Shown: in pieces, positions 17,480 to 26,436 of the stretch
Layout: each line of letters opens with the position of its first letter
How positions within the stretch are numbered: the first letter of the stretch is position 1
Assembly (NCBI GenBank): GCA_963169295.1
Contig: CAUJDD010000044.1
Location: 19,194 to 83,193, forward strand
Source of the DNA: UBA4416 sp020846025
Lineage (GTDB): Bacteria; Bacteroidota; Bacteroidia; B-17B0; Aurantibacillaceae
Direction of reading: 5' to 3'
DNA length: 64,000 nucleotides
Notes under the pieces: generated by a model
What the model was told of the DNA's origin: nothing
The model's database searches: none
What the model saw: only the letters and a program-made list of their open reading frames with translations
Made by a program: the position numbers and the translations under genes

Positions 17480-19144
17480 CTAAAACTGAAAATAAATAAA
17501 CGGTTGCATTTCGCCACTAATAAGCTGATAAATACAAAACACCGCCACTACAACTACTAAGCCCATAATAGGTAAAGGCAGCGTTGCAAAACGTAATCGG
17601 TATTTTTCTTTAAAGGATTCAGGAATCCAATGTATGAGATAACCTAATAACATCACGCTAAAAACTATCGCATATCCTTGTATAACCTGCAGAGTTAATA
17701 ACCCACCAAAATGATTTACAATTCTATCAAAAATTAAATTTACAGTCTGTAAGCTATCGCTTCTAAAAAATATACGAGTAAAACTAATGAATGTAAGAGT
17801 AATCATTACACTCCAAAATTTAACGAAGAATGAATTAGAATTTTTAAATGGAGAAATTTTTAACCACAATTTATGTATAACCAAACCTATACCATTTAAA
17901 CCGCCCCAAATTACAAACAACCATGAACTACCATGCCAAAAACCTCCTAATAGCATAGTTACCATTAAATTCACATTCGTATTAATGCTCTTTTTAAAAC
18001 TTTCGGAAAAATAGGCGATAAGTACGCATATCATCGCAAGCAACAATAACACTAATAACAACCATAACTCACCTGTTAAAAGTACAAGTACTATTGAAAG
18101 AAAAGCGATACAAATATATGAACCAATAGTTCCATTTCTATTACCGCCTAATGGTATGTATAAATAATCCTTTAACCAAGATGATAATGAGATGTGCCAA
18201 CGTTTCCAAAACTCACTTACATCTTGAGCTTTATAAGGAGATTTAAAATTTGTTTTTAAACGATAGCCTAGTAACAAAGCAATACCTATAGCAATATCAG
18301 TATAGCCGCTAAAATCTGCATAAATTTGCAGTGAGTAGCCAAAGATTCCAAATATTGTTTCAACTCCAGAATAATAATTAGGATTATCAAATATGCGATC
18401 AATATAATTTACAGCAATATAATCAGCCATAATTTTCTTAGCTAACCCGTTTATAATCCAAAATACAGCATAACCAAACTCTTTGCGAGTTAAACTATAA
18501 GGCTGATAAATTTGATATAAGAACTCATTAGCTTTTACTATTGGCCCAGCAACAAGATGTGGAAAAAAACACACAAAGAAACCATAATCAAAAATGGATT
18601 TAACAGGTGTGATTTTTTCTCGATATAAATCAATAATATAGGATATAGATTGAAAAGTAAAAAATGAAATCCCTACAGGTAAAAGCAATTTATCAAGCGG
18701 ATCTTTTGTGCCAAAAAATGTATTACTAAATTCACTAAAATGGTTATAGAAATGAACATCCGTACCAGCAATATCATGAACGCTTTCTACAAAGAAATAA
18801 GCATACTTAAAATAGCACAACAGGCTTAGGTTTAAAATCATGCTTATTGTAACAAAAATCTTTTTCTTAGCGATAGATTTTGTTTTACTAATTAACCGCC
18901 CCCAATTATAATCGCTTATAATAGTAAACAATAAAAGAATTAAGAAGAAACCACTGGTTTTATAATAGAAAAAGAAACTCACCAACAGCAAGTAAATAGT
19001 GCGTGCTTTATTCATCTTATATATAAACGAATAACCTAAAAGAACTATACCAAAAAATCCCCAGAAATATAATTGCGTGAAAATAATGGGTTCTCCCTTG
19101 GTATAAACAAGGTAAGGTGTTATATATGATAATAAATCTTGCAC
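17480..19144 (-). CDS. MBOAT family O-acyltransferase (AlgI/DltB-like)
   Basis: A 554-aa membrane protein with about 12-13 helices. The MBOAT landmarks are present: the cytoplasmic loop SEFWKRWHISLSSWLKDYLY followed by IPLGGNRNG, and the catalytic histidine in GGFWHGSSWLFVIWGG. Such proteins move acyl groups, usually acetyl, across the membrane for O-acetylation of exopolysaccharide or cell wall (AlgI with AlgJ/AlgX, PatA with PatB). The start is GTG, 15 nt after the SGNH gene upstream; no ATG gives a sensible start. It is the last gene of the leftward glycan operon, next to two SGNH hydrolases that would be the periplasmic partners. Confidence 0.93.
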   Translation of the reverse strand: MQDLLSYITPYLVYTKGEPIIFTQLYFWGFFGIVLLGYSFIYKMNKARTIYLLLVSFFFYYKTSGFFLILLLFTIISDYNWGRLISKTKSIAKKKIFVTISMILNLSLLCYFKYAYFFVESVHDIAGTDVHFYNHFSEFSNTFFGTKDPLDKLLLPVGISFFTFQSISYIIDLYREKITPVKSIFDYGFFVCFFPHLVAGPIVKANEFLYQIYQPYSLTRKEFGYAVFWIINGLAKKIMADYIAVNYIDRIFDNPNYYSGVETIFGIFGYSLQIYADFSGYTDIAIGIALLLGYRLKTNFKSPYKAQDVSEFWKRWHISLSSWLKDYLYIPLGGNRNGTIGSYICIAFLSIVLVLLTGELWLLLVLLLLAMICVLIAYFSESFKKSINTNVNLMVTMLLGGFWHGSSWLFVIWGGLNGIGLVIHKLWLKISPFKNSNSFFVKFWSVMITLTFISFTRIFFRSDSLQTVNLIFDRIVNHFGGLLTLQVIQGYAIVFSVMLLGYLIHWIPESFKEKYRLRFATLPLPIMGLVVVVAVFCIYQLISGEMQPFIYFQF

Positions 19145-19159
19145 GTGTGCTGTTTTTAT

Positions 19160-20386
19160 TTATTTTTTTAATTTACTGTGATAGTTGTAATTTCTTCTAA
19201 TCGCGTCAAACATCATGGTGCCAATAATTCTATATCCTTTCCCGCTAAAATGTACTTTATCTCTTGAAGCGTATCCAGCTCTATACCATTTATAAATACT
19301 TTTATAACCTCCCATTACAGCATATAAATCATACACCGCTCCTTTGTGCTTCTCTGCTAGTTCGTAAGCGGCTTCGGCAGCTTTAATAGGTCTTTTGTTG
19401 GGAGTTTTTCGTCTGATATAATTATCGGTAGTGGTTACAAATAAGAAGGCACAATCAGGCGATACTTTCTTAATTTGATTTACCAAACTATCATAATTAG
19501 CAATAAATCTTTCTTTTGTAAAATTCATATCGTGTGTGTCGTTTACTCCCAAACAAAAAATAACCATATCTGGCGGAATGGCTTTTAAATCATTCTGAAA
19601 TTCTGTACAACGAAGAAATGAAGATGTGCTTGCACCATTAACACCTAAGGTGGCATAATAAAAGCCGCGATTTCTATTTTCAGCACTCATTCCTCTTAAT
19701 ACAAAATCTCTTTGAAGAGTATCTAATCTTAAAACTTTAAACAGAACAGAGTCTATTTCATTTTCAAACACAAATTCTGAATATCCATTTTCTCTAAAGT
19801 CTATTTGTTGATACTTTAGTGTAGAATCCATTAAACTCATCTTAAAATTAGAATTAAAATTATGATACACTTTTAATGAGTTAAATGATTTAGGATTGCT
19901 TGTAGCTAATAATTTAAAACCAAAACTACTAACGCTGTCGTTTGTAATTGCCGCCATTCCACTTACACCTAAATTATTACACAACTCTTTAGATATGGCA
20001 CTTCGACATCTTTTCCACTTACCAATGCCAAATGAGCGATAAAAACTAGGTGTATTGGAACGAACAATTTTAAATGGAAAAACATAAATCCCACCACCAG
20101 TATAATTTCCTAGTCCTTGAAAACCATTCATAAGTTGTTCTGCCCACAACCCACCTTGTGTATGAGAACCCCCCATTTGTGCTATATATATTCTATCTTT
20201 TTTACCCTCTTGCATTTCATCCATTTTTTGATATAACTTCAAGAATAATGAACTATCTCTTGCAAGCAATAACTTGCTTTTATCTTGATGTACAATAGGT
20301 GCAGTCGATGTTTGTGATTTTAGCACCCCACTAATCAAAACAAGCATTATCCAGATATTTTTATTATTCAATTGCCATTTCTTCAT
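19160..20386 (-). CDS. exported SGNH/GDSL hydrolase-like protein (AlgX/PatB role likely)
   Basis: A 408-aa protein with an N-terminal membrane or signal segment (about 11-24, ending LKSQ). SGNH blocks can be seen: block I as YIAQMGGSHTQGG (Ser74), block III as FCLGVNDTHD, and block V as RDKVHFSGKGY (Asp376, His379). Proteins of this type beside an MBOAT gene act as periplasmic O-acetyltransferases or esterases on the polysaccharide. Its ATG overlaps the previous gene's stop by 4 nt (ATGA), so both SGNH proteins are translated together; the MBOAT gene follows. Confidence 0.85.
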   Translation of the reverse strand: MKKWQLNNKNIWIMLVLISGVLKSQTSTAPIVHQDKSKLLLARDSSLFLKLYQKMDEMQEGKKDRIYIAQMGGSHTQGGLWAEQLMNGFQGLGNYTGGGIYVFPFKIVRSNTPSFYRSFGIGKWKRCRSAISKELCNNLGVSGMAAITNDSVSSFGFKLLATSNPKSFNSLKVYHNFNSNFKMSLMDSTLKYQQIDFRENGYSEFVFENEIDSVLFKVLRLDTLQRDFVLRGMSAENRNRGFYYATLGVNGASTSSFLRCTEFQNDLKAIPPDMVIFCLGVNDTHDMNFTKERFIANYDSLVNQIKKVSPDCAFLFVTTTDNYIRRKTPNKRPIKAAEAAYELAEKHKGAVYDLYAVMGGYKSIYKWYRAGYASRDKVHFSGKGYRIIGTMMFDAIRRNYNYHSKLKK

Positions 20387-21879
20387 TGTTTCTCCTTCTT
20401 TAAATAGTTATTATAATCTTTACTTAATGAGGCATATAATAACACCGCAATTTTACGTGCACCCGCAGGACTAAAATGAATGTAATCTCTGGCTGCAATA
20501 CCTTGTTCTACCCAAGCTAACATACTATTACGACCTCCCATACAAGCATACATATCAAAAAACGCACAATCCATTTCAAATGCATTCTGCCTAATAGCAT
20601 CTCTTAAGTTTTCAAGTTGAGGATGGGTAACATACTCGGTGCCAAGTTTTACACTCATGTCAGCTGGTCCAATTACTAGAATAGAAGCCTGTGGAGCCAC
20701 CTTTTTTATAATACCTATTTGATACTTTAAGTATTTACCAAAATTCGCTGCTTGTTCAGGTGTTTCAATGTAAGGCAAGGAGTTTCCTCCAAACTGAAGT
20801 ATAATCAATTTTACATTCAGGTAATCATAAAAGTTTTTTAATTGTGAAAAATTAATCTGATTAAAAAAAGTACCCGAACTTCCTCTTAATCCAAAATTAT
20901 CCACCATCACTCCTTTTCCCCCCTCTAATGATATTCCATAAAAATCAGGACTATCTTTTCCCTTAAACCTAAACTCATGTAACAAAGCCGATTGATTAAG
21001 TTTAAACTCTTTTATATTAAAATTACCACCTGCTAACAATGAATCTGATGAATTAAGTGTTCCGTTTTCATATAACTCCATATAGGTTTTAGATTGTGAC
21101 CCGCCATAAAATAATTTCATTTTCTTATAAGCAGCTGCTTTTTCGCCTCCATTTTTAGAGGTCATAATCTTTACCCAAGCTAATTTTATAGAGCTTGTGT
21201 CTGTAATTGTATTATAAGCACTAAAACGAGTAATATGAGCTAATGCGCCAAAATTATTGTGCTTAACACGTTTATCTCTTCCGGCAAATACTGGATAACG
21301 ATCCCATGTGGGACTCCACGACATTTTATTTATTACACTTGAAGCTACAGGCATGAAGGAAACTAGCCCGGGTCCTTCTCCACCAAATTGATTTTGTAAT
21401 TTTAATCTTAAATAATCTGTAATTCTATCTCCTTCTATTTGCGAATCACCATAATGCAATATTCTTATACTCTTTGGTTCATTATCAATGTGAGCTAAAG
21501 CATCAAAAAATTTAGTTAAGGCTGATTTGTTCTCATTCTTATATTGAATTTCAGTACTCAATTGAACGGTACTTGCAGAGGTGGCCATTAATTTAGTGCC
21601 AATTGGTTTTTCTAATTCAGAAGAATCTAAAACAGAAACTGAATCTTTTTTTAGTACCAAGGCTTCTATAGCTTTATCCTCTTCATCTGCTAATTCTATT
21701 ATTTTACTAATATCCACCTTCTCTATTTTCTTTTGATGAAACAAAGACTGAAAAGTAGGAAAACGGATGTTTAATGTATTTGTAATAAATACACCTTTCT
21801 CTGGAAAGATAAAACTTATACCCAGTAACACTAAGCAAACACAAAAAACAAATAATAATGTATGTAATGGTTTTTGCAA
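20383..21879 (-). CDS. exported SGNH/GDSL hydrolase-like protein, second copy
   Basis: A 498-aa protein with one N-terminal membrane helix (about 6-25) and a long linker before the catalytic domain. SGNH blocks: RILHYGDSQIEGDR (Ser146), ILQFGGNSLPY with the block III Asn, and RDYIHFSPAGA (Asp465, His468). It resembles its downstream neighbour in layout but is longer, with a beta-rich insert (about 200-320) that may bind carbohydrate. The two copies may split acetyl transfer and acetyl removal, or act on different sites; sequence cannot decide. It is followed by the 4-nt-overlapping SGNH gene, and the O-antigen ligase gene lies 89 nt upstream. Confidence 0.85.
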   Translation of the reverse strand: MQKPLHTLLFVFCVCLVLLGISFIFPEKGVFITNTLNIRFPTFQSLFHQKKIEKVDISKIIELADEEDKAIEALVLKKDSVSVLDSSELEKPIGTKLMATSASTVQLSTEIQYKNENKSALTKFFDALAHIDNEPKSIRILHYGDSQIEGDRITDYLRLKLQNQFGGEGPGLVSFMPVASSVINKMSWSPTWDRYPVFAGRDKRVKHNNFGALAHITRFSAYNTITDTSSIKLAWVKIMTSKNGGEKAAAYKKMKLFYGGSQSKTYMELYENGTLNSSDSLLAGGNFNIKEFKLNQSALLHEFRFKGKDSPDFYGISLEGGKGVMVDNFGLRGSSGTFFNQINFSQLKNFYDYLNVKLIILQFGGNSLPYIETPEQAANFGKYLKYQIGIIKKVAPQASILVIGPADMSVKLGTEYVTHPQLENLRDAIRQNAFEMDCAFFDMYACMGGRNSMLAWVEQGIAARDYIHFSPAGARKIAVLLYASLSKDYNNYLKKEKQ

Positions 21880-21968
21880 CGAGTAATGATTAAAAATGCA
21901 ATTTGCTAATTACTTTTTTGTATTATAACCCCCTACAAAATAAGTTTTACACAATAAAAACTTAATAC

Positions 21969-23534
21969 TTACCTCTCAGTCTTTTTAGCTTCAGCCAACC
22001 AGAGGAATAATGAATAATATAAAATAAAGAATGTTACTCCGGCCTGTGTTTCAAGTGTATCTTCAGAGATATAAGATAATAATATTATGATAAAAAAAGG
22101 CCAAAATAAGGGATGTAAATAACTTCTTAAATGCCATACTGGATAAAACATGTATAATAAAAAAACAAACAACCCTCCTATGCCAAAAGCAATTAAAATA
22201 GCGAGGTATTGATTATGACAACGCAACTGCCATTCTTTAGTAAGTTGTGAGTTCATGGCTTGATAGGCTTTATTATATTCTATTTGTATATCACCCGTTC
22301 CAACACCAAATAAAAAATGATGCTGGACAATATACCAACCCGTTTTCCAAAATTCTATTCGCATAGCTAGGGTATGACCAGATGGGTTTTTACCATGAGT
22401 GTAGCTTACATATTCCCAAACCAACTCCCTCCATCTAATTATTAATCCACTATTATTCGTATATTTAAAATTAGTATTACCATCTTCAATGTGCTTAATT
22501 TCTAAATCACTTAATTTGGTAATTCCCACCGAATCTTTCCTTAATCCCTTACTTGCCATAAAACGATAAAGTGTATATTTTAAAAGGTTTTTCTTATTGT
22601 CAAGGCCATCAAAATTTAAAGTACTTCGCTTTTCCCATTCTCTTTTTAATTCCTCATCATTTATATTCACTAATATTAAATTTCCATTCTCAGATAATAG
22701 TGATGTTGTGTCCTGATAGTAATTTCTATTATTTATTGTGTTATCAACTAAAATGTTGGCTGAGTTTGTACGAATGGGCTCATACATTGTTATGCTTTTT
22801 GACACCGTTATATACACATAAAAGATAGTAGCTACCGATAACATTGAAAGTATTATAAACCCTAATTTAGAGGCTCTAGAAACAACAATATAAAACAACA
22901 AAACTATACCTGTAATCAAAAAACAAATAACCCCAGTTGCCATCTCTAACTTATACATAAAAAAGAACAACCATAAAACCACTATCGTTAACCCAACTTT
23001 AGTGCTTTTATTTGTTTCATGTATTATTTGATAAATAAAAGCGATAATAGCAAACGCAATAATTAATGAGAAGCGAATATGCGACATAAAAACAGATGCT
23101 TGTCTTACATCAATTATTGTTTTATGTGTAAGTCCCGCATAAACCATAAAACAATAAAGGGTACTGCCCACTATACCCAACAAAAAGAAACGATATACTA
23201 ATTTTAATTCATAAGAGTTAAATGACTTAGTAGTAAACAACACCAATGGAATTATAACTAAAGGTAATTTTGTTTTAATATCCTCTACTCCCCTTGTAAC
23301 ATCAGAAGTATAAAGCAATCCAAGTATATGAATTATAAATAACGACATTAAAACCCAAAACAATTTATTAGATTTTACTTGATTCCATTTTCTTAAAAAA
23401 TCTTTTTCAAGTAGCCAATTGGCTAATAAGATAGCTTGAGAAATACTAGTGGGCGCTGCACCAAACAATAAGCCTGTAACAAGAGCAATAATTCCAAACA
23501 AAAAAATATTTCGGTGCCACGTTTGCGACAGCAT
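21969..23534 (-). CDS. O-antigen ligase / polysaccharide polymerase family protein (WaaL/Wzy-like)
   Basis: A 521-aa polytopic membrane protein, about 11-12 helices, with one large periplasmic loop (about residues 255-405). It contains the family-typical end of that loop, FLFGVGTGDIQIEY then WQLRCHNQYLAILIAFG, where the His-Asn region matches the catalytic histidine area of O-antigen ligases. It would join or polymerise undecaprenyl-linked glycan at the periplasmic face. Ligase and polymerase cannot be told apart here. It lies between the FemAB-like gene (52 nt) and the SGNH pair (89 nt). Confidence 0.85.
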   Translation of the reverse strand: MLSQTWHRNIFLFGIIALVTGLLFGAAPTSISQAILLANWLLEKDFLRKWNQVKSNKLFWVLMSLFIIHILGLLYTSDVTRGVEDIKTKLPLVIIPLVLFTTKSFNSYELKLVYRFFLLGIVGSTLYCFMVYAGLTHKTIIDVRQASVFMSHIRFSLIIAFAIIAFIYQIIHETNKSTKVGLTIVVLWLFFFMYKLEMATGVICFLITGIVLLFYIVVSRASKLGFIILSMLSVATIFYVYITVSKSITMYEPIRTNSANILVDNTINNRNYYQDTTSLLSENGNLILVNINDEELKREWEKRSTLNFDGLDNKKNLLKYTLYRFMASKGLRKDSVGITKLSDLEIKHIEDGNTNFKYTNNSGLIIRWRELVWEYVSYTHGKNPSGHTLAMRIEFWKTGWYIVQHHFLFGVGTGDIQIEYNKAYQAMNSQLTKEWQLRCHNQYLAILIAFGIGGLFVFLLYMFYPVWHLRSYLHPLFWPFFIIILLSYISEDTLETQAGVTFFILYYSLFLWLAEAKKTER

Positions 23535-23586
23535 AAGGCTAAATTTAGTACAAGTATAACGATATTAGTCAAAATTTATTGCACAT

Positions 23587-24828
23587 CTACTCTCCTTCTT
23601 TAAATGGATTCCGTGGAATCCATTGCGTAGGTTGTAAAAACTGAATAAATGGTTTTAAAATTAATTTTGAAACGGTATTTTGAGGTCTGATGTAACAAAT
23701 TAATTCGTGTGCTTTAGCACCAATAGTTGATTTTATTTCCGAGGCTGTACGCCCAAGGTTTAAAAATCGTTTATTGGCAAGTATGGTGGTATCTAAATAG
23801 CTATATAAAATATTTTGATACAAATCATACTCCTTATTTATATCATAATCAAACCCCACATAATGAGCTTCTATTTCGTTTTCTAAAAAAAATCCTCCAG
23901 CAAATGAAACCATTTTTCCATTTAAGAACCAAGCATCCATATAAAATTGATGTGGTAATTGTTGCATCACGTCTATAAAATAATTTTCTCCTACAAGAGC
24001 TAATTTAAACTTAGCTTGTAAAAAAACATTGGTATATAATTTATATATACTTTGTTTATGTTCTTTTAATTCTTCAAGTGTTAATCGTTTTTTTACTAAT
24101 GGTTCGGCTGCTTTTAAAATTCCTTTTGCTCTATTTCTATATTTTTTAGAAAACTTGGCTAAGTAATCTTCTAATTTGCTCACACCTTCCGGTATTTGCA
24201 CAATCATATTTGGTTCTCCATTAAAATGAATAAACTTAGGACAATACCAACAATCCTTATTTCCAAAGGTTTCCTCATAAAAATCTTTTACCAATACAGC
24301 CGAAATTTTACCTCTTAATTTCTCAACCCTCGACACACAATCTATGACTTCTTCCAATACTTTAAATCGCGTTTTGCGTTGATTTATATTTAAATAAAAT
24401 CCATGTTCACCACTTATAAAATTATTACCACATGTAACCAAACGCATAACGGTTTCGTTTTTATTTTTTTCAATATACTTCTGAAAAACAGATGAACGGT
24501 GGTTTTTTAAATCATTAATTTGTGATTCTACAAGTTCTCCAAATAATGAAGCCGAAAAATCATTTATTTGAAAGTAAATAACGCCTATAGGATTCTTTCT
24601 GTTATATACCAACACGTATCTAAACCTAAAAACATTTGTTTGTTGTAGTTGAAGCGCTTTAAGATAGTTATATGACAAAAACAAATTCGCTCCATTTAGT
24701 GCCCTCTCCCACTCTGACTCTGCAATATGATTAATATCTTCGTAACACGAAAAATTATAGTTCCCAAATATTTTTTTATTTGGAATTGATAGCCCTCTTT
24801 TTAAAAATTTATCGCACCAAATAAACAT
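23587..24828 (-). CDS. FemAB/BioF2-like GNAT acyltransferase
   Basis: A 413-aa cytosolic protein. The C-terminal half (about 210-385) has the GNAT-6/BioF2-like layout: basic helix LAKFSKKYRNRAKGILKAAE, then DAWFLNGKMVSFAGGFFLEN and AHYVGFDYDINKEYDLYQNIL. The N-terminal half shows weaker GNAT-like features, as in double-GNAT FemAB proteins. Related proteins in glycan clusters acylate amino sugars or add amino acids; this one may N-acylate a sugar precursor (inference from the cluster). It starts 2 nt after cysC and precedes the ligase gene. The acceptor is unknown. Confidence 0.65.
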   Translation of the reverse strand: MFIWCDKFLKRGLSIPNKKIFGNYNFSCYEDINHIAESEWERALNGANLFLSYNYLKALQLQQTNVFRFRYVLVYNRKNPIGVIYFQINDFSASLFGELVESQINDLKNHRSSVFQKYIEKNKNETVMRLVTCGNNFISGEHGFYLNINQRKTRFKVLEEVIDCVSRVEKLRGKISAVLVKDFYEETFGNKDCWYCPKFIHFNGEPNMIVQIPEGVSKLEDYLAKFSKKYRNRAKGILKAAEPLVKKRLTLEELKEHKQSIYKLYTNVFLQAKFKLALVGENYFIDVMQQLPHQFYMDAWFLNGKMVSFAGGFFLENEIEAHYVGFDYDINKEYDLYQNILYSYLDTTILANKRFLNLGRTASEIKSTIGAKAHELICYIRPQNTVSKLILKPFIQFLQPTQWIPRNPFKEGE

Positions 24829-24830
24829 CT

Positions 24831-25433
24831 TTAAATTGCTAATAAAGGAAAAATATCATCAAACATTATCGCCACACTTTCTTGAATAGTGAGCGTACTC
24901 GGATTAATTGCATATAATGCGTTTTTAGGTTCCTCAAAAGGATTTGTTATTCCAGTAAATTCTTTTATCTCTCCTTGTCGTGCTTTAGCATAAAAACCCT
25001 TAACATCTCGTTCCTCGCATACAGATAATGGTGTGGCAATATGATATAAAACAAACCGCTCCTGACCAATAATATCTTCAGCCAAAGCTCTCAATTCATT
25101 AGTAGGTGTTATTAAACTACAAATCACCACTATTCCACAACTAGCTAATTGCTTTGCTAATTCAGCAGTGCGCCTAATGTTTTCACGTCTGTCGCTTAAT
25201 GAAAAACCAAGTCCTGCATTTATTCCTTGTCTTAATACATCACCATCTAAAACCGCCGTTAAAATACCTTCATCATGCAATCGTTTTTCCAAATGATAGG
25301 CAAGTGTTGTTTTACCAGCCCCTGAATAACCAGTCATCCATATCACAATCCCTCGATGTGATAACAAATGTGATTTATCTGCTACCGAAACTAATTCAGG
25401 TTGCCCAGAAAATATATGATTATCCAAACTCAA
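24831..25433 (-). CDS. cysC: adenylyl-sulfate (APS) kinase
   Basis: A 200-aa APS kinase that phosphorylates APS to PAPS. The P-loop is GYSGAGKT (35-42, Lys41). DRRENIRRTAELAK and the acceptor-site serine (Ser106 in CSLITPTNE) follow, then DVKGFYAKARQGEIKEFTGI, the APS-binding lid. Length is normal. It is the first gene of the leftward glycan operon and no cysD, cysN, cysH or sulfotransferase gene lies in the window. Its position suggests PAPS supply for sulfating a surface glycan rather than cysteine synthesis, though a misplaced assimilation gene is also possible. Confidence 0.92.
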   Translation of the reverse strand: MSLDNHIFSGQPELVSVADKSHLLSHRGIVIWMTGYSGAGKTTLAYHLEKRLHDEGILTAVLDGDVLRQGINAGLGFSLSDRRENIRRTAELAKQLASCGIVVICSLITPTNELRALAEDIIGQERFVLYHIATPLSVCEERDVKGFYAKARQGEIKEFTGITNPFEEPKNALYAINPSTLTIQESVAIMFDDIFPLLAI

Positions 25434-25474
25434 AACTCTTTAATTAAAGAATTTAAAAATACAATTAAATATCT

Positions 25475-25482
25475 TATTTTTG
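25475..25482 (+). promoter_or_regulatory. -7 element of deoC
   Basis: TATTTTTG followed by AGGG matches TAnnTTTG and gives a leader of about 25 nt before the deoC ATG at 25514. It lies in the 80-nt gap shared with divergent cysC. Confidence 0.6.
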
Positions 25483-25513
25483 AGGGTAATATTTCCTTTT
25501 AAAAATAATTAAC

Positions 25514-26416
25514 ATGACCTACAATTTCAAAGATAGTCCTACAATAGACCAAGTAGGTATTGAAGAAAGGGTTGCTCGTTTTAATACACGTAGTATTAAA
25601 AAAGAAAGCAAAGTGCAGGCCTTAAAATTGGCTCTGAATATGATTGACCTTACTACATTAGAAGGAAAAGATACAGAAGGCAAGGTAAAACAAATGTGCT
25701 ATAAAGCCATGCATCCACACGATCAATTACCCAACTTACCTTCCACGGCGGCAGTATGTGTATATCCCACATTTGTAAAAGTAGCTAAAGATGCTTTAAA
25801 AGGCAGTAATGTAAAAGTAGCCTCGGTATCAACAGCGTTTCCAAGTGGCAACTCTTCCTTAAAAATCAAATTATTAGATACTACTCTTGCTCTTGAAAAC
25901 GGCGCCGATGAGATTGATATGGTGATTAGCCGTGGTGAATTTTTGAAAGGAAATTACAATTTTGTTTACGACGAAATTGCTAACATAAAGACTCTTTGCC
26001 AAAAACACAACGCAAGATTAAAAGTAATTTTTGAAACCGGAGAAATTTCTACCCTCGATAATGTACGTAGAGCCAGCGATTTAGCCATGTGTGCTGGTGC
26101 CGATTTTATAAAAACTTCTACTGGTAAAATTGGCGTTGCTGCTACTATGCCTGTTACCTTGGTTATGCTTGACGCTATTAAAGATTTTTATTATAAAACA
26201 GGTATTATGGTTGGCATGAAACCCGCTGGCGGAATTAGTACCGCCAAAGGTGCGTTACAGTATTTAGTTATGTTACATGAAACATTAGGAAACGCTTGGC
26301 TAAACAACAAGTGGTTTCGTTTTGGTGCCAGCTCATTAGCCAACGATGTTATTTTACAATTAGAAAAAGAAGCTAAGGGCATTTATTTTAGTAAAGATTA
26401 TATAAGTATTGATTAA
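25514..26416 (+). CDS. deoC: deoxyribose-phosphate aldolase
   Basis: A 300-aa class I aldolase that splits 2-deoxyribose 5-phosphate into acetaldehyde and glyceraldehyde 3-phosphate. The Schiff-base lysine is Lys200 in ADFIKTSTGK and the second active-site lysine is Lys236 in GMKPAGG. CVYPTF, STAFPSG and EIDMVIS are all present. It is longer than the E. coli enzyme (259 aa), mainly by an N-terminal extension of about 40 residues common in this branch. An aldehyde dehydrogenase gene follows by 20 nt and would oxidise the acetaldehyde formed. Confidence 0.95.
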   Translation: MTYNFKDSPTIDQVGIEERVARFNTRSIKKESKVQALKLALNMIDLTTLEGKDTEGKVKQMCYKAMHPHDQLPNLPSTAAVCVYPTFVKVAKDALKGSNVKVASVSTAFPSGNSSLKIKLLDTTLALENGADEIDMVISRGEFLKGNYNFVYDEIANIKTLCQKHNARLKVIFETGEISTLDNVRRASDLAMCAGADFIKTSTGKIGVAATMPVTLVMLDAIKDFYYKTGIMVGMKPAGGISTAKGALQYLVMLHETLGNAWLNNKWFRFGASSLANDVILQLEKEAKGIYFSKDYISID

Positions 26417-26436
26417 TGAAATTTTAAGAAGTTTTT

